Below, in pieces: positions 50,725 through 58,923 of a stretch of 64,000 nt of DNA; position 1 is the first letter of the stretch, and every line of letters begins with the position of its first letter. The stretch lies in assembly GCA_958295845.1 (NCBI GenBank), contig OY282376.1:4105022-4169021 (forward strand), in the 5' to 3' direction. The translations under genes and the position numbers were made by a program. The notes under the pieces are model-generated. The model did no database searches and was not told where the DNA came from. It saw only the letters and a list, made by a program, of their open reading frames with translations. This DNA comes from Caldilineaceae bacterium. GTDB taxonomy: Bacteria; Chloroflexota; Anaerolineae; Caldilineales; Caldilineaceae.

Positions 50725-52536
50725 TTATAGCGCGATCGCAGGAAGATCGAAAGATTGTGCGTTGTACAGGTCAGAGAAGAGCCCGCCATGTTTGAGGAGT
50801 TCCTTGCGGGTGCCGGTCTCGACGATGCGGCCCTGGTCGATGACGAGGATTCTGTCGGCGTTGCGGATTGTTGAGAGGCGGTGGGCGACGACGATGGCAG
50901 TGCGGCCGGCGCGTGCTTCTTCGAAGGCGGTGCGGACTTTCTGCTCTGTGAGGGCGTCGAGGGAGGAGGTGGCTTCGTCGAGCAGTAGGAGCCTGGGTTG
51001 CTTGAGGAGGGCGCGGGCGATGGCGAGGCGCTGGCGTTCGCCGCCGGAGAGCGTCAGGCCGCGTTCGCCGATGATAGTGCGGTAGTCGCGGGGCAGGCCG
51101 GTGATGAACTCATCGATCTGTACAGAGCGCGCAACTTCGCTGACGGCGCCGGGATCTTCATCGGGGCGGGGATAGGTGATGTTGCGACCAATGGTGTCGT
51201 TCCAGAAAAAGAGGTCCTGGGAGACGAGGCCGATTTGATTACGCAGTGAATTCAAGGAGAGGTCGCGCAGGTCGACCCCGTCCAGCGCTATGGTTCCGGA
51301 CTGGGGCGAGTAAAAGCCCATGATAAGGTCGATGATGGTGGACTTGCCGCCGCCGCTGGGACCGACGATGCCGATGAACTCGCCGGGCACGACGTGGAAG
51401 GTGAGTTCGCGTGCGCCGAAGTCGCCGCGGCCGTAGTCGAAGGAGACGTAGCTGAAGGTCAGCGCGGCGCCGACTAGGGGTGACGCGCTGGCGACGCCTG
51501 CCTCCTGTGACGCATTTCCGGGCGACAGGACCCTGACGCCGGTTGGTTCGCGGGAGAGGGCAAAGAGGGCATCGATTTTTTCGGCATTGACGCGGGCCTC
51601 TTGCAGGTTGACGTGGGTGCCGAGCAGAGACTGCAGGACGGCGTAGGCGCGGGGCAGGTAGGCGGCGAAGGCCACAAGACTGCCAACGGTCAGCCTGCCC
51701 TGTATGATCTCGAATGCACCGTAACCGAAGACGAGGCCGGCGGCGACGTAGTTGACGGTCTCCGGCAGTACTATGCGAATCAGCTCGTGGAAGGCCGTTA
51801 CTCTGGCTTTGATGCTGCGATGCTTCACGAGCCAGTCTTGCCAGCGCGCCTTTTCATAGGGTTCGGCGTTGAAGGCCCGGATTGTGCGCATGCCGGGGAA
51901 GAATTCGGTCAGGTAGCTCTGACCGGCTTCCAAAGTACTGGAAAAGTCGCGTTCGAGGTTCTGGGCATGGCTGCGCGTCTTCCTTGTCAGGAGGTAGGAG
52001 ATGGGGAAGGCGAGCAGGGCCAGAAGGGTGAGGCGCCAGTGCAACGCTGTCATGGCAGCGAGCGTGCCCAAGAGGAGGATGGCGCTCATTGCAAGCGGCA
52101 GCAGGTGGTTCCCGACGAAGGCTTCGCCGATTCTGCCGCAGCTGCGGGTGAGTCGATGGAGATGCTCTCCGGTTTTGAACTGCTCGAGGTCGGCGAGGCG
52201 GACGTGCAGGAGATGGTTGAACAGATCGCGGCGCAGGCGTTGGGAGACGCTTTCGCCGATGTAGGCGCGCAGGTAGTGGTTGGCGGCGTTGAGGCCGGCA
52301 CTGAGGACGGGGACGATTACCATGCCGACGAGGAGGAGGCCAATCAGCCGGAGGTCGGCTGCGGGGATGGCGGTGTCGAGGAGGAGTTTGAAGAGGAAAG
52401 GCTGGACTAGGCCTACGGCCGTGCCGATGAGCGCGAGAGCGAAAAGGAGGGTTAGGCGGGGGATTTGGTTTCTCAGTTCCTTTTTGAGGAGGGTGAAGGA
52501 AGTTTGGGGAAACGGCTTATTTGCGAGCGAGCGCAT
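50725..52536 (-). CDS. ABC transporter, fused permease and ATPase (MsbA/LmrA type exporter)
   Basis: 603 residues. The N-terminal ABC_membrane domain (about 1-310) starts FTLLKKELRNQIPRLTLLFALA. The ATPase domain has GIVGPSGGGKSTIIDLIMG (Walker A), GLTLSGGERQRLAIARALL (signature), RLLLLDEATSSLDALTE (Walker B) and IVVAHRLSTIRNADRI (H-loop). The half-transporter is expected to homodimerise or pair with another. It exports lipids, peptides or drugs; no substrate clue. Start ATG at 52536, with no clear ribosome site. Confidence 0.9.
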   Translation of the reverse strand: MRSLANKPFPQTSFTLLKKELRNQIPRLTLLFALALIGTAVGLVQPFLFKLLLDTAIPAADLRLIGLLLVGMVIVPVLSAGLNAANHYLRAYIGESVSQRLRRDLFNHLLHVRLADLEQFKTGEHLHRLTRSCGRIGEAFVGNHLLPLAMSAILLLGTLAAMTALHWRLTLLALLAFPISYLLTRKTRSHAQNLERDFSSTLEAGQSYLTEFFPGMRTIRAFNAEPYEKARWQDWLVKHRSIKARVTAFHELIRIVLPETVNYVAAGLVFGYGAFEIIQGRLTVGSLVAFAAYLPRAYAVLQSLLGTHVNLQEARVNAEKIDALFALSREPTGVRVLSPGNASQEAGVASASPLVGAALTFSYVSFDYGRGDFGARELTFHVVPGEFIGIVGPSGGGKSTIIDLIMGFYSPQSGTIALDGVDLRDLSLNSLRNQIGLVSQDLFFWNDTIGRNITYPRPDEDPGAVSEVARSVQIDEFITGLPRDYRTIIGERGLTLSGGERQRLAIARALLKQPRLLLLDEATSSLDALTEQKVRTAFEEARAGRTAIVVAHRLSTIRNADRILVIDQGRIVETGTRKELLKHGGLFSDLYNAQSFDLPAIAL

Positions 52537-52815
52537 TGAAGTTTACCCCGGTCAGCCAATGTCGTGGACAGCCAGAGAGTTCAGCCCGCATATCGTAACA
52601 TGAGTGTCAAGCGAAAGTCATTCGATGGTTGCATCACAGATTTGGCGTGGGAACAGTCTGGCGGGGAGATCTTGCCGTAGGTGGCTGGGATATTTCACTG
52701 GCTCTTGGAGACAGGCAGGGCAGAGGCATGGCATGGCCTTTACCGGAGGGTCGGTTGATAAGGGGGGCACAGGGCAGGCACAAGGCCTGCCCCTACCGGA
52801 CCGGTTTGGGGGAAT

Positions 52816-52903
52816 ACTGTTAGCTAGACACTTTGCTTTAGCCACCTTGCTGGGGAAGAATGAGCAAGGTGGCTAGCAAGGGCGGGGCGTTGCGGGGGCG
52901 CGG
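52816..52903. repeat. Dispersed intergenic repeat, copy B, with 12-bp inverted repeat
   Basis: Counterpart of 41341-41415. Inside it agccaccttgct (52840-52851) and agcaaggtggct (52863-52874) form a perfect 12-bp inverted repeat around an 11-base loop. Copy A has only the central gctggggaagaa and lacks the arms. This structure could fold as a hairpin or be a MITE-like element. Confidence 0.75.
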
Positions 52904-52910
52904 AACTGCA

Positions 52911-53008
52911 GGGGTCAGGGGTCAGGGGTCAGGGGTCAGGGGTCAGGGGTCAGGGGTCAGGGGTCAGGGATTAGGGATTAGGGGTCAGGGATTAGGGGTT
53001 AGTGGTCG
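52911..53008. repeat. Heptanucleotide tandem repeat GGGGTCA with GGGATTA/GGGGTTA variants
   Basis: Eight perfect GGGGTCA units are followed by GGGATTA, GGGATTA, GGGGTCA, GGGATTA and GGGGTTA, then one GTGGTCG unit like that of the 41.3 kb tract. Total about 14 heptamers in strict 7-base phase. Confidence 0.92.
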
Positions 53009-53425
53009 TCAGTGGGCGATATTTCGGGGATGGTTGTGAGGACTGGGTTGGGTCCAGTTGATGCCAGAGGTACGGGAGAGGTCGGCCCCATACTGGGACG
53101 CGCCCTTCACTACAGGGAAGCCCTTTGCGGGAGGTTCGCTCAAGGCCCTGTTACTAGAACATGGTTTGGTACTTCAGAAATATTGGATAGAATGGAGGAA
53201 GAAGCTAGGAATACTTCATCGCGGCCACATCGTTTTGACCCACTCGACAAAGATTGTCATCTCCGTCTTTTTGGTATTCGGGTTGCACAGGTGTTGAATG
53301 GTCAGTAGCACAGCAACTTGATGGGTTGGCCGATTGGCAACAGGCAGATGGAGCGCGTTGCGTCCGCCTGTTCTGTGGTTGCTGTGGCGGCCAGCCATTT
53401 CGTCCGTGCCATCAGGGGGCACCTC

Positions 53426-53953
53426 ATGGATCAACAAGAGCAGCCAGAGATAAGCGTAGGACAGAAGGCGAATTGGGGGAGAGCGATATTGTTGTCGCTG
53501 GGGCTGATTGCACTCCTGTCAATTGGGACTTACATCAACTCTACACAGGTGCTACTCCGCGACGCCTCGGTTGCCGATGCCTCTCCAGCGGATGAGCCTA
53601 CCCCGACACCTGAGGCAACCCGTACGTTTGCGGAATGGCAGGGTGAGGCCGAGTCAATCGCCTACGACATGCTTTTGGGCAATGCTGATGAGAACGAAGG
53701 CAAAACCGTCCAATTTCGGGGACAGATAGGGCACATAGCCTCGGCGACGGAAAATAATGTTGAGATGTGGGTGAATGTCGCGCTCGACGATCGAACCGAC
53801 AGTTGGGGTGAGGACCGGGTGGTGTTGCATTACCGCGACATGCCTGCGCCTGTTGCTGTGGACGACATAATTTCATTTGTGGCGGTCATGGACGGTGTTG
53901 ATACAGTTCATCACGTGCCAGAACTCACCGTAAAGGCATTGGAGGTCGAATAG
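53426..53953 (+). CDS. Membrane-anchored small protein with OB-fold-like domain
   Basis: 175 residues from an ATG with agggggc upstream (longer in-frame starts are not supported). One transmembrane anchor (ILLSLGLIALLSIGTYI, residues ~21-37) is followed by a Pro/Thr linker and a compact domain: GKTVQFRGQIGHI, VEMWVNVALDD, DRVVLHYRDMPAPVAVDDIISFVAVMDG. The pattern of five beta strands looks like an OB-fold of the tRNA_anti-like kind found in exported proteins of Chloroflexota. Outside-facing orientation expected. Function unknown. First gene of the accessory zone. Confidence 0.6.
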   Translation: MDQQEQPEISVGQKANWGRAILLSLGLIALLSIGTYINSTQVLLRDASVADASPADEPTPTPEATRTFAEWQGEAESIAYDMLLGNADENEGKTVQFRGQIGHIASATENNVEMWVNVALDDRTDSWGEDRVVLHYRDMPAPVAVDDIISFVAVMDGVDTVHHVPELTVKALEVE

Positions 53954-53960
53954 ACGGAAA

Positions 53961-53987
53961 CCTGCTGGCCTAGCAGGAAAGGCCAGC
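53961..53987. other. Two mutually exclusive hairpins after a small gene
   Basis: cctgct/agcagg (53961-53966 with 53972-53977) and gctggcc/ggccagc (53964-53970 with 53981-53987) overlap, so only one can form at a time. They begin 7 bases past the stop of the membrane-anchored protein. Confidence 0.55.
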
Positions 53988-54082
53988 GAAACCTCGTTGT
54001 AAGCCTCAACCCGCGCCTTGTCGTTGCCTTCCTTTTTCGCCACATTACAGTTGAAAACATAACCGCTCGCTTACTCGCTGTT

Positions 54083-54298
54083 GACGTCCAGGTCGGCGTG
54101 GACGGTCGCGGCCGCAACTACGTGTTCTGCGAACGCCAATGGCGCAGCGTCAGTTTTGAGCACATCTATCTCGACCAGTATGACAGGTGGCGTGCGCTGT
54201 AAACCGGCTTAAGAGCTTACTTTGGCTTCTACAACCAGTTGAGACCACATCGAAGTCTCAATTGTCGCACGCCGGCGGAAGAGCACGTCAGGCTCTGA
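54083..54298 (+). pseudogene. IS3-type transposase 3' remnant
   Basis: A frame reading DVQVGVDGRGRNYVFCERQW, then RSVSFEHIYLDQYD, then after an in-frame TAA LRAYFGFYNQLRPHRSLNC and RTPAEEHV is the end of an integrase-core (rve_3) transposase, in which FYNxxRPHxxL is diagnostic. The whole N-terminal and most of the catalytic domain are missing, and the single stop makes it nonfunctional. It is bounded by a 24-base palindrome at its 3' end. Confidence 0.8.
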
Positions 54299-54310
54299 TC
54301 AGAGCCTGAC
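54287..54310. repeat. Perfect 24-base palindrome at the transposase-remnant end
   Basis: gtcaggctctga (54287-54298) is followed directly by its exact reverse complement (54299-54310). It contains the stop codon of the transposase remnant and could be a terminator-like structure or a head-to-head duplicated terminal repeat of the insertion sequence. Confidence 0.85.
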
Positions 54311-54752
54311 GCACCCGTCTAGGCGCACCTAATCTTTCCGTTTCGTGGTCCAAGGATTGGGGCTCACCATACTCAGCAGTGCCCCCTGAACTACGATCCT
54401 CCAGTACTGAAATACCCGCATATGGCTCCAACAGTACTCATGGGAGCGCTGGCCTTGTGGTGTCTACCGCGGCTGGCAGGATAGAAGATGGGTAGGAAAC
54501 ACCATGCCTGCTCACATGGAAATCTCTGGCGATCAAGAGCAGCTTAGTACGCTGCGCCCGACGCACGTAAACACGAAATTTATTGGCGTCCTACAGAATC
54601 AGGTGATTACTTCCTGAGTATTTCATCAAGGAAAGGATCGGACATATACAGCCTTCCTTGCTGACTGGCAAAAATCTTCACTGGAACCATTCCGGCACTG
54701 CGGGGGTTGTTACCCCAGTACGGCAATTTGTTACCAAAAGAGGGGAAACAAA
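54311..54752. other. Intergenic region, no gene recognised
   Basis: 442 bases between the palindrome and the next lipoprotein gene. No domain-bearing frame was found. Part of it may be further degraded mobile-element DNA. Confidence 0.45.
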
Positions 54753-55178
54753 ATGAAGAAACTTGCCGCAATCTGGATCACGCTTGTGCTTACGCTGTCA
54801 GCCTGCGTGCCGATTCCACAGCAAGCACCGCTCGATCCGCCGCCAGAAACGAAAGCCGGTCTGTCCGACCTCGCCAGCGTTTTTGCAAAGTGGGACACGC
54901 AAGACGACACGACTGAGTATATGGAACTGCTGACAGAGTTCGAGAAATGCGTACACGACCTTGCAGAGGATTACGGCAACTGGACTTACACCGACAGCGA
55001 GATGACCGCCCTGGTCATTTACACTACTACTGGCTTAATGGCAGCGGCTGGTATGGAACGCAGCGAGAAAATCGAGTCGGGGGAACTTGACCAGTCCGAC
55101 GAAGACTTTTTCAAGAATAGCGACAGGCCCTCCTTCCAGAATCTGACCTGGGCAATAAAATTTTGTGAAGGTGACTAG
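54753..55178 (+). CDS. Small lipoprotein, unknown function
   Basis: 141 residues with agaggggaaacaaa before the ATG. A lipoprotein signal (KKLAAIWITLVLTLSAC) gives a lipidated Cys18 and a short Pro-rich tether. The mature part is acidic and helical with TEYMELLTEFEKCVHDLAEDYGNW split across a helix pair, and two further Cys residues (in EFEKCVHD and IKFCEGD) that could form a disulfide. No family recognised. It stands between two transposase remnants in the accessory zone. Confidence 0.6.
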   Translation: MKKLAAIWITLVLTLSACVPIPQQAPLDPPPETKAGLSDLASVFAKWDTQDDTTEYMELLTEFEKCVHDLAEDYGNWTYTDSEMTALVIYTTTGLMAAAGMERSEKIESGELDQSDEDFFKNSDRPSFQNLTWAIKFCEGD

Positions 55179-55192
55179 GGCTCGTTGACAAT

Positions 55193-55352
55193 TCATTCGA
55201 GCCAGATGAGTGTAGCGGCGGGATGCAAGAAAGCCATATAGCGACGAGCTAGTTTTTCATAGCGAGTGAAAATGCGTCGATACCACTTGATTTTGTAGAT
55301 GAAACGTTCGACGATGTTGCGTTCTCGGTAGCGGATTCGGTCATAGTCCCGT
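55193..55352 (-). pseudogene. IS5-type transposase 3' remnant
   Basis: On the minus strand the frame PRDYDRIRYRERNIVERFI, YKIKWYRRIFTRYEKLARR, YMAFLHPAATLIWLE then stop is the DDE-domain end of an IS5-family transposase (RNxVERxFxKLKxxRRIxTRYxKLA pattern). Only the last ~53 codons remain. It abuts the sulfatase fragment on the opposite strand. Confidence 0.82.
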
Positions 55353-55354
55353 GG

Positions 55355-55570
55355 TTGCTTGCAATCTGCCGGCAGGGCATCGCCGAATACTTCGGCGGGC
55401 GCTACGTTCTCACCCAGCGACTCCTGTGGGACGGGGACTGGAAATTCGTCTACAACGGCTTCGACTACGACGAGCTATACAACCTGGCCGCAAACCCCTT
55501 CGAGATGAACAATCTGGCACAAGAGCCGGCCCATGCCCGCAGGATTCAGGCCATGACCCGGCACATGTGA
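55355..55570 (+). pseudogene. Sulfatase C-terminal fragment
   Basis: The frame contains YFGGRYVLTQRLLWDGDW, KFVYNGFDYDELYNLAANPFEM and NNLAQEPAHARRIQAM. This is the C-terminal end of a type I sulfatase (DELYDL...DPxExxNLA pattern), which in full is about 450-500 residues with a Cys/Ser formylglycine site near the N terminus. All catalytic parts are missing, so it is a remnant, cut at its 5' side exactly where the IS5 fragment begins. It shows that the ancestor carried a sulfated-glycan degradation gene here. Confidence 0.75.
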
Positions 55571-55663
55571 CGTATCGCCGTTTATGGAGTGTCGCCCCTT
55601 GGTTCGCTTGGTGGACAGATGGTGATTGTTGAAAGTGTAGTCCCTAACTGACGGAGGAAGAAA

Positions 55664-55984
55664 ATGGCTAGAGTCAAATTCCCTGCCTTGTTGATTGCTC
55701 TCATAATTGGCTGTACTAGCGCCGGCAGTGTCGCCGGCTACCACCTCAATTCATTCTGGTACGCTGTCGCAGAACCGATCCTCTACCCTTGTCCCTACCC
55801 AGGCAATGCAGGCGTATGTTCGATAGACAGCAACCAACCCGAGCCCGAAGTAGTCGTGTGGCGCTATGACTGGCCTTCAATCGACCCTACCCATATCCAC
55901 TTCCAGCCGCAGAGAAGCTGCGTCCTTGACTTCCTCTACCATGACCCGCTGCCCCCGGGAACACTGAGGGGAGGACGGCAATGA
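55664..55984 (+). CDS. Small secreted/membrane protein, paralogue 1
   Basis: 106 residues with gacggaggaagaaa upstream. It has an N-terminal hydrophobic segment (LPALLIALIIGCTSAG-like, residues 6-25) that may be a signal or anchor, then EPILYPCPYPGN, CSIDSNQPEPEVVVWRYDWP and SCVLDFLYHDPLPPG. The next gene encodes a paralogue with the same signposts. Conserved Cys pairs suggest disulfides outside the cell. No family recognised. Its end overlaps the next gene by four bases. Confidence 0.6.
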   Translation: MARVKFPALLIALIIGCTSAGSVAGYHLNSFWYAVAEPILYPCPYPGNAGVCSIDSNQPEPEVVVWRYDWPSIDPTHIHFQPQRSCVLDFLYHDPLPPGTLRGGRQ

Positions 55985-56298
55985 TTAGATTCAGCATCCT
56001 GCTGGCGACTGCTCTGATCTGCTTCACTTTCGGTGGAATACTGGGTGGGAAGTACTTCAGCTATGTCCTCTTCGTCGGCATAGAACCGACGCTTTATCCC
56101 TGTCCGTATTCAAACAATCCAGGGAATCAGTTGATATGCGCCTACCGGCCACATGAGCCAGCCCCCGAAATCGCCGTCTGGTGGCATGGGTGGCCAACAC
56201 AAGACGACCAGCGCCAAGTCTCCCAGCCAAGTGGATACTGCCTGCACGACATCCTTTTCTTTGACCGGTTGCCGCCGCTTCTGCCGCAAGCCGATTGA
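55981..56298 (+). CDS. Small secreted/membrane protein, paralogue 2
   Basis: 105 residues, start overlapping the stop of paralogue 1 (ATGA). After a hydrophobic N-terminal helix it shares, in order, EPTLYPCPY, an acidic-Pro segment HEPAPEIAVWWHGWP and CLHDILFFDRLPP with its neighbour. The Cys positions and WxxxWP/LPP elements are kept, although overall identity looks low, so this is an old tandem duplication. Probably secreted or membrane-tethered, function unknown. Confidence 0.6.
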   Translation: MIRFSILLATALICFTFGGILGGKYFSYVLFVGIEPTLYPCPYSNNPGNQLICAYRPHEPAPEIAVWWHGWPTQDDQRQVSQPSGYCLHDILFFDRLPPLLPQAD

Positions 56299-56440
56299 CC
56301 TTCCAGGGCGGAGGCTGGTTCGCATCGTACATGATTCCCATTTGCAAAGAGGCTGACATGCAGCAATCCACCCGAACCTGATCAAGGCCGGGACCGTCAG
56401 GTATACGGCGGTCTGCGAAGGTGTAGAACCGAGTCCCGAC

Positions 56441-56959
56441 ATGACTCTCTTCGATACCTTCCATTTTCGCCGAGCCAACGCACAGTTGGTGCTTTCGTAC
56501 GACTTTGCCGCCCGTGCCTTCATGGGTACGATGGAAAACACCACAGAGGCCGCGCTGTGCAGGGTCAGGGTTGAAGTCCACCTCTCAAACGGGACGAAGT
56601 TAGACCTGACCAACCCGGTTGACCTGGAACCGGGTCAGACTGTGGCCATCGCCCTCCCGGCACGCATTCCAACATTCCTCTTGTGGACCGCATGCCCAAC
56701 ATCGGAAACGGCCGACTTGACCTGGTCGCCGGACGTCTGCGGAAAACGGTGGTCTGAATTGCCCGCAGAGGTGGATGGCCAGGTTCTAACAAGAGCCCAA
56801 GTCGCTTTTCTTAGGGGGACTGCCTACTGCGTTTCAGGAGCCGAATTGGTTGCAGGCGGAGTTGAGAAGCGAACAAGCTCTAGATTTACGGAAGCTGCGG
56901 TCGAGTTTGAAGAATGCGTACGCCTTACGACAGAAGCGTTGGTTCTTCCAGGTAAGTGA
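56441..56959 (+). CDS. Secreted-type protein with FxLYD-like domain, probably 5'-truncated
   Basis: 172 residues from the first ATG. The same frame runs upstream for about 85 bases to a stop at ~56355 without ATG or GTG, and no Shine-Dalgarno precedes 56441, so the gene may have lost its 5' end, including its signal. The domain ATMENTTEAALCRVRVEVHL-like strand followed by LDLTNPVDLEPGQTVAIALP is the immunoglobulin-like pattern of FxLYD proteins. The C-terminal ~70 residues have three Cys (CGKRW, AYCVSG, FEECVRL). No catalytic motif. It precedes the next lipoprotein gene by about 12 bases. Confidence 0.45.
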   Translation: MTLFDTFHFRRANAQLVLSYDFAARAFMGTMENTTEAALCRVRVEVHLSNGTKLDLTNPVDLEPGQTVAIALPARIPTFLLWTACPTSETADLTWSPDVCGKRWSELPAEVDGQVLTRAQVAFLRGTAYCVSGAELVAGGVEKRTSSRFTEAAVEFEECVRLTTEALVLPGK

Positions 56960-56971
56960 GAGGGGGTAGTG

Positions 56972-57631
56972 ATGTTGAAAGCGCTGCTGATTACCGCGTG
57001 TGTGGTCCTGTTGAACGGCTGCCTGCCACCGAATCCCTATATGCGGTCGACTCACGCCGACTATCCGCCAGGTTACATTGCCATAGCGCCAGGGCAGAGC
57101 GTGGAAGGGTCGGCTGCAGAGGAGGTGCCTGGATCCGCCGACTTAATCGGCGCAAGTTCTGAATTGAACGGCGAACTCCTGACTGCGACCTTCCGCCTTC
57201 GAGAACTTCCCGAAGAGGCGGAATATAGTCACGAGCCAGGACATTTCAGACTTGAGTCGAATTTTTGGCTGGTGCTCGTCAGCATTGAAGGAGATCCTCT
57301 GACTCCGATGAGTCATCTTGACTATATGTTTCAAGTCACTTACTACGATCCGAAGAAACCAGAGATGGTCTTTGACAGGCCGTCTGAGCCTATGGTTACA
57401 GGAGCCTTGTATAAAGGCAGGCGCGCCATTAGGGAACATAATGGAATCGAACGCGAATACACTTCGCATGAATTTCTGTCGAGCGATATTGAGGTGACGT
57501 TTTCGCATGAAGAGGGCACGATTACTCTTGCAGCGGAGATTCCTGGCATCACAAGCCAGTCCACCATGGCGTTCGTATCGCACGGAATGTTTTCTGGCAG
57601 TCCCGACTATCTTCCGCGTGACGCGGACTGA
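56972..57631 (+). CDS. Lipoprotein, unknown function
   Basis: 219 residues with gaggggg upstream of the ATG (a GTG one codon earlier is equivalent). The signal LKALLITACVVLLNGC gives a lipidated Cys about residue 17. The mature protein is rich in beta-type segments: ELNGELLTATFRLRELP, FWLVLVSIEGDPLTP, MFQVTYYDPKKPEMVF, EVTFSHEEGTITLAAEIPG. The ordering resembles an Ig-like or beta-sandwich ligand-binding protein. No family recognised. Confidence 0.6.
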   Translation: MLKALLITACVVLLNGCLPPNPYMRSTHADYPPGYIAIAPGQSVEGSAAEEVPGSADLIGASSELNGELLTATFRLRELPEEAEYSHEPGHFRLESNFWLVLVSIEGDPLTPMSHLDYMFQVTYYDPKKPEMVFDRPSEPMVTGALYKGRRAIREHNGIEREYTSHEFLSSDIEVTFSHEEGTITLAAEIPGITSQSTMAFVSHGMFSGSPDYLPRDAD

Positions 57632-57882
57632 AAATCAAGGTGAATCCAATAATCTATGCTTTGAACACTCGCGATGTTTCCGACCATGAACGAAGGGGAT
57701 CGCCCGTCGCATTAGAGACGGCCAGCATAGCGTCCTCAGACGGGACAAAAGTTGGTTCTTGTTCGTGACATAAAAGTGAGAGAAGGCTACAACTGCATTG
57801 ACTGCACCACTTACCTGTCGGATCTTGCCGTTGAGGCGTTCATGCCGCTACTGGTTGACAATACAGTGTATTACGGTTTCGG

Positions 57883-58542
57883 GTGGTGATCGCTTACAGT
57901 TCTGGTCTTGTCCGGCCTCATGGGCAGTCCCTTGCGGGTTGGTTTATTAGGGGATTCAGGGTACGAAAGGAGTCATTCAGGACCGGCAAGCAGCTTACAC
58001 TGTCCTGGGTGGTCGCCGCCGTTGCCGTCCTATTGCTGACCGCCTGCAGTCCCATCGTCGCGGAACCGGAGATGTGGGGCTCAGGGGTAGGGCGGGCGCG
58101 TAACTGTTGTGAGAAAATCGCCTTCGTCTCCGACCGTGAAGGAAACAAAGACATCTACGTAGTGGACCCCGACGGTTCAAACGTCGTTCGCATCACCGAC
58201 AACCCTGCCCCGCCAAAGCCAAGACCCAAACCGATCGGCCGACCCAAACAGTCGCCGCCCAAAAACCTGCTTGACCGTTTGCACAAACATAAGGCTGGCG
58301 TCTTAGCCTTCATGTATGACTTCCGCATCCCCTTTGACAACAACCTGGTCGAACGAGATGTACGCATGATCAAGATCCACCAGAAGATATCCGGCTGCTT
58401 TCGCACTGAAGACGGGGCACACATCTTCTGTGCACTGCGTTCCTATATCTCTACTGCTCGTAAACATGGCTTCAACGCAATTGATGCCATCCACAACGCC
58501 TTTCTTGGCCAACCCCTTATACCTGACAGCAACCAGGCTTAG
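57883..58542 (+). pseudogene. Chimeric frame: TolB/PD40-type lipoprotein fused to IS66 transposase end
   Basis: One open frame of 219 codons joins two unrelated parts. Up to about residue 108 it is a lipoprotein signal (VVAAVAVLLLTAC, Cys55) followed by one PD40/TolB-like propeller blade (KIAFVSDREGNKDIYVVDPD, GSNVVRITDNPA). From about residue 118 it is the C-terminal end of an IS66-family transposase (FRIPFDNNLVERDVRMIKIH, QKISGCFRTEDGAHIFCALR, SYISTARKHGFNAIDAI). The joint lies near 58200-58215. The propeller would need several more blades, so the lipoprotein gene has probably been cut by the insertion. Whether the fusion is translated is unknown. Confidence 0.78.
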
Positions 58543-58923
58543 TAGTTACGTGTCCGGCCAATAGTCTTACTCCGCATAATGTAGCGTAATACTGCCAAGA
58601 CGCCGGCGGGGTGTTGACGTTGGTGCAGGGAGCCGTCTGCGGCCTTCTGTGCGCCCTGATCGGTCCTGGCGTTCTCTCCGTTCCTGGAAGTTGTGGTCGA
58701 CTACCGCGGATGTCGGCCAGCGCAGGCCTGGAGGCCGGTCCGAACACATGCACAAAACCGGGACCGAACCTGGGTACATGGCCGGTACCAGTGCCGGCGC
58801 CGTCCGGGGTGTGCAAAGCCGGCTATATCCTGTGCTCCAGGGCGTCAAGGACAGACTGATCCCGGCTGCATGCAGCCGGCACCCATCGTCATTTGGACGG
58901 TCTTTTCCAAACGCCAACGGAAC
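58543..58923. other. Intergenic region, no gene recognised
   Basis: 381 bases between the IS66 remnant and the convergent TPR gene. Short frames in it show no domain and no credible ribosome site. Confidence 0.5.

Larger units (their letters stand above)
52537..53425. other. Long intergenic region with repeats
   Basis: 889 bases. It contains a short hairpin (ggcagg/cctgcc) near 52772-52791, the dispersed repeat copy B, and a heptamer tract, listed separately. Short open frames near 53012-53310 have no recognised domain and lack support. No gene seen. Confidence 0.6.

Noticed and set aside
53012..53308. Short overlapping open frames in the repeat-rich gap
   Set aside because: No domain, ribosome site or conserved motif; composition like the surrounding noncoding DNA.
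57752..57888. Short frame encoding REGYNCIDCTTYL and ending VYYGFGW
   Set aside because: About 46 codons with a TTG start and no ribosome site or known relative. It could be a gene fragment, but the evidence is too thin.
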